Of a stretch of DNA of 64,000 nucleotides, positions 1-12,554 are shown one piece after another (within the stretch, counting starts at the first letter, position 1; each line of letters begins with the position of its first letter). The stretch comes from Hedera helix (Eukaryota > Streptophyta > Magnoliopsida > Apiales > Araliaceae). The notes below the pieces were generated by a model, which was given only the letters and a program-made list of their open reading frames with translations, did no database searches and was not told the origin of the DNA. Both the position numbers and the translations under genes were made by a program. The stretch lies in the NCBI GenBank assembly GCA_947179155.2, contig OX359265.1, positions 55,749,040 to 55,813,039 of the forward strand, written 5' to 3'.

Positions 1-549
1 AGTCCATGTGAGTACACCCATCCAAGTTTCTTTCTTGAGGATATTCTAAACATCACTATAGCCAACAAATCTATATACACATCTTCTGACAGCAGCATCA
101 ACAGGGTTCCATCTCAAGGGATGGAGAATAAAGAAAAGAACCATAGCAGGAAGACTGCACCATCACTATAACTAGAACAATCACAACCTGCAAATGGAAG
201 TTGAGAGCATTTTCAGTTCCAACAAAAAAGACATTTTGAGAAAGAGAACGGCATTTTACATAAATAGGGTGGAAAGACTTGCATTCTAGTTGTGTGATCA
301 TTCTTTGCTCTGATGTACAGTATAGTCTTCCTTATTCCTTATAATACCGAGTTAGGAGCACATAACATGTTGTCCATGGAAGAAGAACAAGGGCATAAAA
401 ATGCATTATCAGCCTATTATGTACACAACCTTAGGAGCCAGTAAATTACCCAAAACTGCAAAGCTAAGCTTTCTTTATTGCCCCCTTTGTTAACATCAGC
501 CAACAGCATTTTGTAAAGCCAGAGAAGGTAACTGCTTTCAGGATTGGCA

Positions 550-3500
550 TCACTTCACATTAATTGCGGCAGCCATATTTCTCAACCTCTGAGCGATTTC
601 TGCAAACGATGGCCTCTGTGCTGGATCAGAGGCCCAACAACTTTCCATCAAAGACTTCCACTCAGGATCGCACCATGTTGGAATCTGAGGGCGTAATGAG
701 TTGTTCACAATTCCTCCTGCATATAATGATGAAGAATTGATGAATAAGTACTATGACAGGATGGTCATTTTGACATCATGCTTAAAATAGCATCTGCTAT
801 TTCTCAGGTAGGTATTGTTTTGTTTTTTTCCCCTTTTTTTGAGAGGGAGGGGGAGCATCAGCATCACAAATACGGAAACTTTGTTTCAGTGAACTGAATA
901 TTAAATAAATGTCCACCACTTATTTCTTGAATCAGGCAGTAATTCATAGATACAAGGAGAGCTATAAACACTATGCAACCGAAGGCAATCAAGTATTAGC
1001 ATCATAGGAAAAACTAAATTGCTTCTACAAAATTTAAAATATTGCCTTAAGGCCCTAATCAGAGCTCATGGCCTAAGTCATCAATTCAAATATCTCAACT
1101 GTGAATTGAAGCACTAAGCGTTCTTTAACTCTTGATGTGGCTTTCCTAGATACCAATAATCCAAGCGGAATAAGACCAGAACAAAGAATGGGCATTGAGC
1201 CCTAAAATTAAAGCGTGACTCACGAGCATTACAAAATGGACCCTCTAGTTGGTCTTACATGTTGCCAAGAGACCTTATATAGAGGTCTGAGTATCCGTTT
1301 CAAAGTGGTAGCCTTAGCCTTCCTTACCAGACAGTTGAAAAGACCTAATCAAAGGGCTTAAGATCACTTGTATCCAAACTTTGTTCCGTGTCTCTATATT
1401 CAGAGACATAGAACTATGAAGTATGCGCAAACCTCATATTTTAGATCTACAAGTATGCATATACCCCATAGTTCCATGTAGGGGTGTTCAAATTTTTCGG
1501 TTTTTTCGGTTTTTTACCGAACCGATCGGTATCGGTTTTTTCGGTACCGGTTTTTTCGATTTTTTCGGCACCGGTAGCGGTATGGACATTTTTGAATTTC
1601 GGTTCGATTCGGTATACCGAAAGAACCGAATTACATAATATATTAATAAATTTATATTAATTATTATATAATTAATAATAATTATATATATTATTATATA
1701 TATAATTAATAATAATTATATATATTGCTAATCGGTAAAAACCGAAAACCGAACCGAATTTGTACCGAACCGGTACCGAAACCGGTAATTCGGTTCGGTT
1801 TTCGGTTCTTGTTTTAGTGGTAATTTCGGTTCGATGCCGGTTCGATTTTTTACCAATGAACACCCCTAGTTCCATGTCTCTGGATACAGAGACACGAAAC
1901 AAAGTTTAGATACAAGCGATTTGAGCCCCTAATCAAAGATGTCATCATCCTTTCACTTGTCAAGCACTCACCCAACAGTAACTCACTAATTTCATTTACA
2001 GGAACTACTAATTTCATATACAGGAACATGAATCGCAGATCATGGATAATAGTAGCAAATTTTGTCATATTGAATGCAAAACATCGACAAGCTCTAACCA
2101 GAATCTCTCTAATACTACCTTTTTTCTCAAGACATTAAATTATAATATATTTCACGAATTTATGGAACCAAAAGACCAAGTACATAGCAAAAAAAACATA
2201 CTCCCTCCGTGCCAGGATAAACGTTTTTATTACTATTTTGGGTAATCTCAAGTTAAATGTCCACTTACCTTAAATATTCTATTTTTTATAAAAAAATTCC
2301 TATAATACCCTTAGTATTAATTGTTCTATATTTCTATTCTCTGTGCATAGTGCTATTTGTCATATACAAAAAACTATACAATTAGATGAGAAGTTATAAT
2401 GACTTTTTGAAGGAATTCAAATACAGTTGAAAGTAGTATTAAATATTTTAATGGAATTGATTCCAATGAGAAGTTTTTAAATAACTTTAGTGTTGAATAT
2501 GGATAATTTTGCCATTTTATTCTCTTTCTTAATATGCGAAAAAAATCAGCTAGAATTTTTATCCTGGGACGAAGGGAATACAAATTTATTAATGAGCAAC
2601 AAAAAAGCTAAGGCAAAAAAAGGTATTCCACTGTGATTGTCCACTTTTAAGTATAACATTACTAAACTTTAAAAATTTGCAATTAGCAAACTGAACTTTT
2701 TAAAAACTATTAATTAGATCACTCTGTCAAATTTGTTGGACAGATGTCAAATTAGAAGTGTTATTTTCATATGTGAATTAAAAGAAAAGGCTTTAAGCCA
2801 CAAAAATACTGATGTGGCCTATCAATTTTCTCTTACGCGGAACTGGTAGAAGAAATAAAAGTCACCCCCTCGCAAGTGAGCTACGTTTTTGCGTATAAAC
2901 CATTTCCAAGAGATTAGGGTTTTGCAAACTTACCAAAATTAGGATGGATTGAACCTTGATTTGGTGTAAAAAATTTGGGGCTTTTGTTGGGGGCACCATC
3001 ACGTTCAAGATCTTCACCAAATGTAGAGATTAGGCAATTGTGTTTTTATGATCTTCTTTCTTGATTTGTAATTCGAAGGGATGGGTCAATAAGAAGAAGG
3101 TGGAGTTGGTGCACAATCAAGAAAACCCACCAAAATTGATCAACACCATCAGATTGATACTAACCCCCACAAAATAACACCACAAAATTTAGTTTTTCCC
3201 TCTTTTGAGATCTCAGAGAGAAGAAGATGAGCAAAATTAAAGAGAAAAAGATGAAAGAAGATGTGGTTTTCTTCAATTCTCTCTCCTCATGGGCTGAACT
3301 AGGCTCCTGATTCATCTTATCCAAGAACCAAACCCAGATGAGTAGAAAGATTATTCTTAAGTCAAACCCAAATGAGTAGAACCAAACCTAGTTAAGTATT
3401 ATTCTTTTGCAACGTAATAAATGTTTTGATTTCAAATTTTATTTTTATTTTTTCAATTTTTTATTATTCTTTTGCCAGATATGTAATGGCTTTAATTTTT

Positions 3501-6500
3501 ATATTTTATTTACACAGATGCGTGGATAAAAGTAAAAGGAAATTTAATTAATTCAGTCTTCTGATTGCATATTTTTAAAGTTTAATGATGTAATGCTTAA
3601 AAAATAACAACCATAGTGGGGTAATACCCTTTTTGCTGAAAAAGTAAATGAACTTTGAATAATGGAACATACCAATTACGGAAGCACAATTCATATCCGC
3701 ATAAGGTTCGTCGCCCGTGAGCAATTCCCACATGACAATCCCAAATGAGTAAACATCAATCTAGATTTCAAAAAGGAAAATTTATGATGAGTGAATAGGT
3801 GCAACAAAATATAGATTTAGAGAACTCCCTAAAAGAGAAGGAATAATGGAAGCTAAAAACTTTGATATTCATTCTAGCTTTAATATACCTTTTCTGTTAC
3901 CATGTTACTTTTTCCACTAAGAAGCTCTGGCGCCATCCAGGGTAGTGTTCCACGAACGCCACCAGAAACTAAAGTGTGTTGTTTTACCTTTGATAAGCCA
4001 AGATCCCCAATCTAAAGAAAAAATTGGACAGCTAATGAGCTAGCAACTCCAAGCCAAAATCAGACTACTTCAGATTGTAAATCGGGCTTACAGTATCAGC
4101 ATGTAAAATATTAAGGAAAAGCAAAGAAATGGTAACCTTCAAGAGTGGACTTTAACAATTAGAGAAAGCTTGAAACAGAATTCACAATTTCCAGGAAACA
4201 TAAAAAGGCATTCTAGTTACAATGACACAGCACCACTGTAAAGGGATCAAAGGGTCAAAGTTGCGGTATCGGAAGACGTATCGGATAGTCAATTCTTGAT
4301 GCGGTATCGGACAATGTGCAACAACAACAAAAATATTGCTTGAAAATTAAAAAAAAATACTAAAAATATCAACAAGTAAAATAATGAATAAATACATACA
4401 AAGTTGTTATCTAACACTTGTAACATTATATAAGCCAGTTGTTGGCCTTGTTAAATTTTTTTGATGTAAAATTGTAAATTCTGCTTATATGTTACATGTA
4501 TTGATATCGGCCAAGACATTTATGTATAGGTCGATACTTTAAACCATTAAGGGATACATAATACTCAAAAATGGATTTCCCAAAAACTAGAAAAGACAGT
4601 AACATCTTTAACACGCAGTTGATTTTAAGAAGACCTGGCAAAAGAGGTCAGGCTTGCGGGCTGGGCCGACCCGCTCGTAAAAAACCGGGCCACGGGCTTT
4701 ATTAATTCAACCCATAGAAAGTTGGGTCGTTTTAGCCCGGCCCACCCGCAAGTTATTATTATTTTTTTTAAAAACAATGCTGCTGCTAGGAGTTGATCTC
4801 CAGACCTCCAAGTTACTAAATAGAAGCTCAAACCAACTAAGATACAACAACTTATTGTTCTAAATCCAATCTTCAATTTTATTTATTTTGATTTTATTTT
4901 ATTCTCTGTAAACTAAAGTAAGTAACCCATTACCCACCTCTCTTGGTCCAAGTTCTTAATTTCTTATCTCTTTCGTTCTCTCTCTTAGTAGTTAGTTTAG
5001 CCAAGTTGAATTTCTATTGCTAATCTGTTATGTGCTATAGCCACACACACACACACATATATATATCTTTAAGATTTTTATTAAGTTTATTGTTTTACTC
5101 CTTTTCTCATGTTTGAGATGATTCCTTTGAATTGTCTGGCACTTTGTGTTATTAAATAATTGTTGATGCTATATTCTGAAGGATCCAATTCATCAAAATG
5201 CTATTGGGTATTTTATGTTATATAGATGCATTTTATATTATTTTGATAGATCTGGTTTCATGTTTTGTCCTGGTTTCATGTTTTGATCTTCCTCAAGAAT
5301 CATGTTTTGATGGTTCAGTTATTGAACTGGGTAGAGGTGGGTTCTTTTTTCTGAATTGGGGTTCTTTTTTTCAACTAGGTTTATTTTAAAAATATAGCAA
5401 TTTAGATTTTTTTAGTGAGCATTTTCAAAAAAAAAGAAAAAGAAAAAAAGCCCGCGGGCTGAGCCAACCCAATCCAAGCCGCGTATTTCCAGCCCACAAA
5501 AACCTGGGCCATTTTGGCCCGGCCCATTTGGGTCAACCCGTTTGCCAGGTCATTTTTAAGCATACCTTGCACACTGGTCGATGTGGATCTCTCATATTTA
5601 CTAGCAGGTTTTCACATTTTAGATCAAAATGCACAATGCTCTTTCCGTGCAAATACTCCATCCCAAATGCAGCATCCATAGCAATAATTAGTCTTTTGCG
5701 GCGATCAATTGTTCTGACCATTGAAATAACAATAGCATTGTCAAATATAGCTTGTTAGTCGCAAAAAGTTGTTTTAATGCCTTTGTATAGGAATTAGGAA
5801 GACAAAAAAAAAAAAAAATGTCATCTCCCTAAACAGTGCACATCAAATAAGCTACCTGTCCTTTTTCTGCAAATACTGTTTCAAAGATCCATTAACCATG
5901 AATTCAGTCACTGTAGCTAAAGATCCATCAGGGCCATCACGAACAATACCATAGAAAGAAACAACATTTGGATGGTGCAGTGAACCTAATATCAAAGCCT
6001 CCTTCCAGAAATCTGCAATCTAAAGACAAATAATGTGGAAGTCAAAAACTGGAACAGAAAGAACTAAAACTGTATCATGTCACCCCTGAAAAAGAAAGAT
6101 GCATATTACTTTCCAAACCTTATGAAGAAAAACTGTTAGTTCCATAATTACAAAGTTGATTATGTTCTCTTTTCCACTAAGTTTACTGAGAGGAACTAAA
6201 ATGAAGTTGTGTAAACAATGTTCAAGCAATATAGTACTGCGACAGACACCGTAAAGACTTGGCACATATTGCAAAATCAATGACTCTCTTCACTTAATGT
6301 TCTTTCATGTTGGACCTGGGATTAGTTACACTTTATCAACCTCAATTCCATCCAGATTAGACTGAAATCTCCCATGCTTCAACCTGGTAGCACTTTTAAC
6401 TCGTACTCTTGATCAAATGTAAAAACAAACATTCCATTACAGACGCCCTGCTACAAAGGCCTTTACTCATACCTTCCTTCTTTCTCATTCTCTTCTTTCT

Positions 6501-9500
6501 TCGCCATAACATTTCCTTTAATCAAACAAAACTGCTTTGTGGAATTTTTCTTTCACCAAATTACATTAATATATCTATAGCATCCTCACAAGTTTCTGTG
6601 GAGCTAGAGTTTGATGTTTCAGATATTTGGAATTACGGATATGCACATCAACGGTGTTATGAAGCTGTATATATAGCAGGAGGAAACATTCAAAGAAATT
6701 GTTTAGGAACAAGCTTCTGTTTTGGTATTCAGACTTAAAATACATGAATAACACATGTATGTACATGGTTTGTACCGTTACTTAGGGTTAAGGTACTTTT
6801 GTGAGGTTTTAACACGAAGAAGAAATCAATAATATTAAATTTGAGGGGGGGTAGTTCTCTCCCTCTCCTGTATCAACCATGTCAGAAGTTGGAAACTGTA
6901 TTTATTAGATAAGGTAGCATTAAAACCTTTTATAATAATAAAAGTTACATTTACTCCTCTTTCTGTAATCACATATATTGAAGAAACTATAATGCACACA
7001 TAGAGGTGGCAAACGGGGTGGGCCATCGGCGGCCTAGGCCAAAACGGCCCAGCTTTTTGCGGGTTGAAAAAATGAAACCCGTGGCTCATCTGGCCCGCCG
7101 GCCATTTGAGTACTTTTTTATATTTTTTATATATATATTTACAACTATAACACATAATTTGAAATAAACACTAACTCTAATTATTTACAATTATGACACA
7201 TAATTTCTACATAATCATTTAATATTATTAGTAAATACAATAAAACAATCAATAATTTTATAGACATTTTGTAATCATATATATTAAAATGTAACTAATC
7301 TTGCGATTAATTAATTGATAAATGTATATAATATCGATATTAAAGATAAGAGAGTAAAAGAAATACTAAAGGTGATATTTATATATTATATTCATAATAT
7401 TTTTTTGTATTATTATTCAAGATCACATGTTAGAATTTATTTATTATATTCTTCATAATTCTCTACTTGATTCATTTTTTAAGTTAACATTTTTTTTTGT
7501 CAAAAATGTGACAACCAATTTCATATCAGATTACAGTGGGAAGGTAGCACGGTGCTACTTTCACTGATTTTACTAATACTATCCAAATGCTAGCACATCA
7601 CCCTTATCTCTACCACCTGTTGTTGCTAGCCTGTGTAACACTTCAAGTCCATGCTACTTCCATCCTGATTTTACTAATATCATCGGACTCATCCTAAAAC
7701 ATGGGCCTTAATGTACATATGAAAAGTTGAAAGTTTATACGTACTACTTACATGATGGATCTTTTGTCTAATCAACATAAACTAAAATGCAGGATAGATA
7801 ACAATTTAGATTAAAAATTATCATAAACTTGTAATTTATATGACATACCTCTACTTAATCAGAGCACACAGAAGGAAGCATTTATATGACATACCTCTAA
7901 AACACCTATTTTATAGCATATCTTTAGAAGAATCCTTTAACTCAACATATAAGAAAGTAATACTGATAAAATAGGAGATTAAAAAAAGGTCATTGCATGT
8001 TCTGGTGGTGCTGATAGAGTTGGTAGAAGTGCTAACATTTAACATCATGAAAAGAAGGCAACCGCTCTTATATTTGACCCTCCAAATAATGGTATAATAA
8101 AACAACACAATCACCTATTACCGAGGGAACTAGAATTTATTTCTCAGTAGACCAGGGATCTTAAGAAATTGATCTGCGCCAAAACAAGATCCATAATATA
8201 GCCAAATCAACGGTTTCTCTAGTAAAGGAAAGCTCGATGCTGAGAGTAAGAATACCAGGCGCTCTCTTTCAGCTGGTCTCCCAGCAAAACAGCTTGCTTT
8301 GATTCTCTTTATTGCGACATCTGAGCCCTTCCACTTCCCATGAAAAACAGCCCCATATGTACCAGAGCCTAATTCACGGATTTCCTCCAGATCGTCATTT
8401 CTTATTGTCTATAGAAAGAATGAATATGCCGATGAGGAAAAAATTATAGTGCAATTTCTAAAAGATAACGAATATACAGAGCAAGGAACTCATTATATAT
8501 ATATATATCCAACCACAACAACTGGTTGTTGGGAGTATTGTTGTAGCAACCAAATACAGGGGCCAAATTGGATTTAAAATTGTCAGTCGCTAGAAGCTCT
8601 AGCGGCATGGTCAATTTTTTATTTTTTGGCCCTGCCACTAGAGCTACTTGCAGTAAACAGTTTTAAAGCCAATTTGGTCCTTGCATTTGGTTGCTACAAC
8701 AGTACTCCCAGCAACCCGTTGCTGTGGATGGCTAGTTGGCTACCCTATATATATATATGCTAAAAATTTGAATGTGATGGTAATCAGGAACCTGCAATCC
8801 CCTAGCAATAGCTTCTGCCTCAGCCTTTGTAGGCTCAATCTTGGAATTATCTAGATTGTCATTACCAGAACCCAACTCCAAATCTCCTTGAGTGTCCTGC
8901 AAAAGAAAGAGAATAATAAAACAGAAGTAATACTTTTTACAACTCTCCTATAGATGAGAAATACAATTAGCCCTCACCACGGCTTCTGATTCATTATGAA
9001 TTTCTTCATTTGCATTCTCATCATGCAAATGGACAGAATCAGCATGTTCTTGAACTTCAACTTTTACCGCCTCAACACCCTCTAATGCTGCCTTCTTCGC
9101 AAATTCAATCAAGACAGGTACAAAACTCAAATGATCAACTTGAAGCTCCACACTATCAAGAGAAATAGGACCTCCATCCCCTTTTGACTTCTCAACTCCA
9201 CTGCTCTCTTCAGCAGGTCTTAAGCAATTTAAATTGATAGCCTCAGGAGATGCCATGTCATCTGGTTTCTGGTTATGCACTAGGCCAGAGATACATGGCA
9301 TATTGGCGTCTTCAATTTTTTTTACATGATTTGTTTGCTTTGATACTTTGTTAATACTTTTTTGTTTCATCCTGTCTAAACCAGTTCCTGATTCTGAACT
9401 GGAAAGAGTCAAAGAAACCAATTTATCATCAACCAATACTGACGCTGAATCAGGGCAAGGCATGGGGTCTGAAATTGTGGCAGAGTTTAGCATGTCATGT

Positions 9501-11515
9501 GACGAAAGGATGGACTGTGGTGTAATCAGGTTCTCATTCTCCAGATTATAAGTGTTTGGTATCAATTTTAAGGCGTGACCATTAGAACATTCTGGAACAG
9601 AAGAACCATCTAAGCCACCCACTTTCGATGAGGATTCAACCCAAGGAATCTGATTATCAAGCCCAACTCGAAATCTGGGACTTCCGTCCAATGTACCCCT
9701 AATGAATCCTGGACTACGAGTACCATCTGGCTGCTGAGAGGTACTGGATGCTTCATAAGTGGGAGAGCCATACAAAGGGCTATTAAGATTCCTCCATAGA
9801 GAGTGCGCAGGTACATTTCCATGTGACACTTGGTAAAACCTCTCCACTCCATATGCATAAGGCGAATTTCCATATCGAACTCCACGCTCTTTGAGAGGAA
9901 TGTGGATGTGAGAAGCTCCTGTGACCCCAGATTGATCTGGAAACACCTCATTCCTCAATTCAGGTCCAGGTTGCATATATCGTGTCTGGTCTTCATGGTG
10001 GGCATAATGTGAGGACACATGTTGGCCATCGGGAAAATTACCGTGTCCAAAAGGGATGTTCATGCCATTACCATCTATAATGTATTGATCATTCAACCTT
10101 CCTGTTCCAGATATATGTAGTCTTGGTTCCTTAGCTCTTGGAATCGAATGATGCTGTGGAATCCAGCCTTTTTCGTGATTCGGAGTTTCAGTGTAGAGGG
10201 ATCGAGGATCGTTCTGGTCTCTGGAATAGAATGGGCTGTGCAGTTTTGCTTCTGTATTCAAAATGAGAGTTTCCCTACTTGGAGGACACTCATAACAAGG
10301 ACTGACCTGCTGAAACCCATTCACCATGTTAGGCAGCTCCATATGTTGATGTTCTCCATGCTTCCAAGGGGAATCGGGATAAACTTGATTTCTAGGAAAA
10401 GTCGTGTGACAGTGCTCACATATGTTGTTTCCTTCAAATACACTTGAGCCCTGAAGTACATTCCCTGGAAAACCAGCACCATCGCCTAATACAGTTCCAG
10501 TCGGAAGCCATACTACATTTTCTGTTAATTGAGGTTGGTGATCATATGGGGATTGACGATTTACTTGAAGCCGACTGTATTCCTCAGGTATTCTATCAAA
10601 ACTTATGTCTGAGAACTCCCCATACGGTGTACGATAACGCGCTGATGAAGGCGAACTTGGAAATTCCGCCACCGGCCTTGGATCATGGTGAATAGGGGAG
10701 TAGCATACAGGACTCCATGGAGCCTCCGTCTCATTATACCTTTGGGTAACGGATTGTTGGTGCTGTCCTGAACCCACACGAGGAATTGTGAGATGACGCA
10801 AGCTAATCTGTGGCATGGGTGTCTCGTTATTCCTCTGGTTATGGAGGCTGCCCTCGAGACTCATCTGGTTAACGTACTGTTCTGCGATATGGTAATCATC
10901 TTCTGAACCCAATACTTGGGACACACTAGACTGTTGCCTCCTTAAATCAGGTGAATCATTAAGGCTGTTCAGAGCGTCCACATATCGCTGCTCATTATCC
11001 CTTTCATCCCCATCAACAAAATGAACAGAACCATCCTGATCAGAATGAGAAAACAGAAAAATCCTGAGTCTAGTGAACCCATCTCCAGAACCTAACTTAT
11101 CATACTCCTCCATCATGTTTGTCACATCATCATCATTAACTACGGTCACAAGAGCATCAAGATCCTCATCAGGCTGCTGATATTTCAACACAGTCACACC
11201 TTCAAAGAGTTCCCTCATCCTCCCCATCAGGTCCTCGTAAGTAATATCTCGTGGCGTGCTCACAATCCGCGTCTCACCACCCACATACCTAAGCTTTCCA
11301 TCCTGGGGTCGAGGCAATATATTACCACTAAAGCTACACAAAAACTTTACACGTGGGTTTTCATCATTAGAACTCCGGTTTGACCCAGGAGTAGTTGTTG
11401 TAGGGCTGTCCATAGAGTACACAGCAGAATGTTGTTGCTGATCAATTTCTAACTCTTCCAATTGCAAGGATGACTGCCTCAAGCATTCATTTCCTTTATT
11501 ACACATGAGGTACAT
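550..11515 (-). CDS. PB1-domain Raf-like MAPKKK protein kinase (plant B4-Raf type)
   Basis: Coding exons on minus: 11515-8978, 8896-8792, 8408-8256, 6019-5856, 5713-5566, 4011-3889, 3760-3673, 716-550 (stop TGA 552-550). They sum to 3486 nt, or 1161 aa, and every junction is GT-AG and in phase. The first exon encodes a PB1 domain at about residues 55-153 (starts RVKFLCSFSGNILPRP), then a long low-complexity linker. The kinase domain starts near residue 882: P-loop LGSGTYGAVFHG (894-905), ATP-binding Lys915 in VAIKRIK, catalytic loop VHFDLKCENLL (HFD in place of HRD, Asp1017), GDLGLSK (DLG in place of DFG), activation segment GGVRGTLPWMAPELL, and subdomain XI CWASDPAQRPSF. The HFD variant is, to my knowledge, normal in this family. 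Related B4 Rafs act in osmotic-stress and ABA signalling upstream of SnRK2 kinases; that role is inferred here. The start could also be Met4 (MCNKGN). A 6-codon upstream ORF begins at 11519 and overlaps the chosen start. Confidence 0.93.
1479..1868. mobile_element. hAT-type MITE, 390 bp
   Basis: The ends are perfect inverted repeats (TAGGGGTGTTCA and TGAACACCCCTA). A perfect 8-bp target duplication GTTCCATG flanks it (1471-1478 and 1869-1876), as expected of hAT transposition. Subterminal regions are packed with short CGGTTCGGT/ACCGAACCG motifs in both orientations around an AT-rich core, so each half can fold on the other. No coding capacity. It lies in a kinase intron. Confidence 0.93.
2201..2578. 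mobile_element. Stowaway-like (Tc1/mariner) MITE, 378 bp
   Basis: The left end CTCCCTCCGTGCCAGGATAA is matched by the inverted right end (TTCCCTTCGTCCCAGGATAA read on minus). TA dinucleotides flank both ends (2199-2200, 2579-2580). This is the Stowaway signature. Non-coding, within a kinase intron. Confidence 0.9.
2611..3638. mobile_element. MULE-like non-autonomous element, about 1.03 kb
   Basis: Terminal inverted repeats of about 70 bp: the left end reads AGGCAAAAAAAGGTATTCCA and the inverted right end CAGCAAAAAGGGTATTACCC, and similarity continues to an ACTTTAAAAAT.TGCAAT block on both sides. Imperfect 9-bp flanks AAAAAGCTA (2602-2610) and AAAAAGTAA (3639-3647) match at 7 of 9 positions. 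Long TIRs and 9-bp duplications suggest Mutator. The interior (about 2820-3400) is less AT-rich and could be captured host sequence; I do not recognise it. Confidence 0.6.
4631..5552. mobile_element. hAT-like element, about 0.92 kb, beside a kinase splice donor
   Basis: The ends carry inverted repeats GACCTGGCAAA (from 4632) and TTTGCCAGGTC (5541-5551), each followed inward by GGGC/GCCC-rich subterminal runs. Flanks ATTTTAAG (4622-4629) and TTTTTAAG (5553-5560) match at 7 of 8, a likely hAT target duplication with a 1-bp boundary uncertainty on the left. No transposase is recognisable. The right end lies 13 nt into the kinase intron that begins at 5565. Confidence 0.75.
6020..8255 (-). other. 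Kinase intron 3, 2.2 kb, with a truncated hAT end
   Basis: Non-coding. At 7000-7110 there is a hAT-like left end (TAGAGGTGGCAAACGGG followed by GGCC-rich sequence), but I found no matching right end, so it is probably truncated. The rest is AT-rich with no frame resembling a known protein. Confidence 0.6.
8500..8745. repeat. Hairpin MITE-like inverted repeat filling kinase intron 2
   Basis: Intron 2 of the kinase gene (8409-8791) is mostly one inverted repeat. The left arm segment GTTGGGAGTATTGTTGTAGC (about 8528-8547) is mirrored by GCTACAACAGTACTCCCAGC (8693-8712), and pairing continues inward (CCAAATTGG, TTTTAAA, GAGCTCTAG blocks) to a centre near 8620. TATATA runs flank both sides. It would be transcribed within the kinase pre-mRNA as an RNA stem of roughly 110 bp. 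Confidence 0.82.
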
Positions 11516-12554
11516 TCATGTCCAATTGCCTTCAAGTTCCATTACCCAATCAACACGGCCTAAAAATAACAGTTGTCATCACTCTTCAGCTAACTTCTAA
11601 CCTATCAAATGTATTACAAAACTCATAAAGCAATCCATAAACTATAACATTTCTCATTTTCGATCATAAAAACCCCGACAATCCCCATAATGAATAGACA
11701 AAATATTCAATAAAGTACAGCAAGACAACTGTATTATCTCAAATCAGCTACCAAATTTATCTCAATTACCCCAAAACCATTAAATACTTCCCAAAAAATA
11801 CCATACTTTCACACTTTTCATAATTCAATAAAAAGAACCGATAAATAGAATCTTACAGCTGAAACCAAATCATACACACGAAATCCAGCTCCACTCTTCC
11901 ACAGTACTGCAACAATAACAGAATCCAATACAGATTAAAAATCCATTACCAAAATCAAGCAATTCCATAAATAAAATAACGAAAACACAAAAACATTATC
12001 TCAAATATCGTATCCTGATTATACCAGGGAAGTTCAAATTTTCAAAAGCTCAGTTCAAGAAGGAAAAAAAAGCCCTAGAAATCTTCTAATCAGTAATCGA
12101 CAACTATTTTTCTCTCCTCCTCTGAATTTGTGCCACGTAATCCGACCTCGTAAACGATCTATATATATCTGTATGATACAATAATTAGAGAGAGAAAGTG
12201 AAATGATAGATTTTTTTATGGTAGATAAAATTATGCTCGGATGATGAAGATGACGAAGGAAGGACCGCCATTGTCGATTCTCTTGGTTTCTGTTTTCTTC
12301 AGGGTTCGGGGCGAAACCCGGCTTGGTTGCTTGCCAGGTGCCGTCACGCGTGGCAACTTCTGCTCTCTTCAAACCTCGGGACCTCTTATTCCCAGACGCG
12401 TGGTCTTAGTGGGTCGGATCGGGTGTTGTATGCATATCTGGAAATTGGAATTTATTAGAAATTCCTATTTTTTGTGGTTTTAAAAATACGAAGTTAATTG
12501 TTTTTTCTTTCCCTTAAATTCTTGAAAAGTATTGCTGATTGTTAAGTATAGTGG
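11516..12554 (-). promoter_or_regulatory. 5' leader and promoter region of the Raf-like kinase
   Basis: The minus-strand sequence upstream of the kinase start contains a 6-codon uORF (ATG at 11519) overlapping the main start. Further out is a purine-rich leader region near 12180-12210 and a TATATATA-containing stretch at 12160-12170. Small frames here do not resemble proteins. A leader intron is likely but I could not fix its borders. Confidence 0.45.

Larger units (their letters stand above)
717..3672 (-). other. Large kinase intron 7 loaded with transposons
   Basis: This is a 2.96-kb intron between the last two kinase exons. It contains a hAT-type MITE (1479-1868), a Stowaway MITE (2201-2578) and a MULE-like element (2611-3638). 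I see no conserved open frame in the rest. Confidence 0.8.

Noticed and set aside
12055..12372. 105-codon minus frame upstream of the kinase, starting MKRAEVATRDGTW
   Set aside because: Low-complexity, no family resemblance, and it lies in the kinase leader region; probably UTR or intron sequence.
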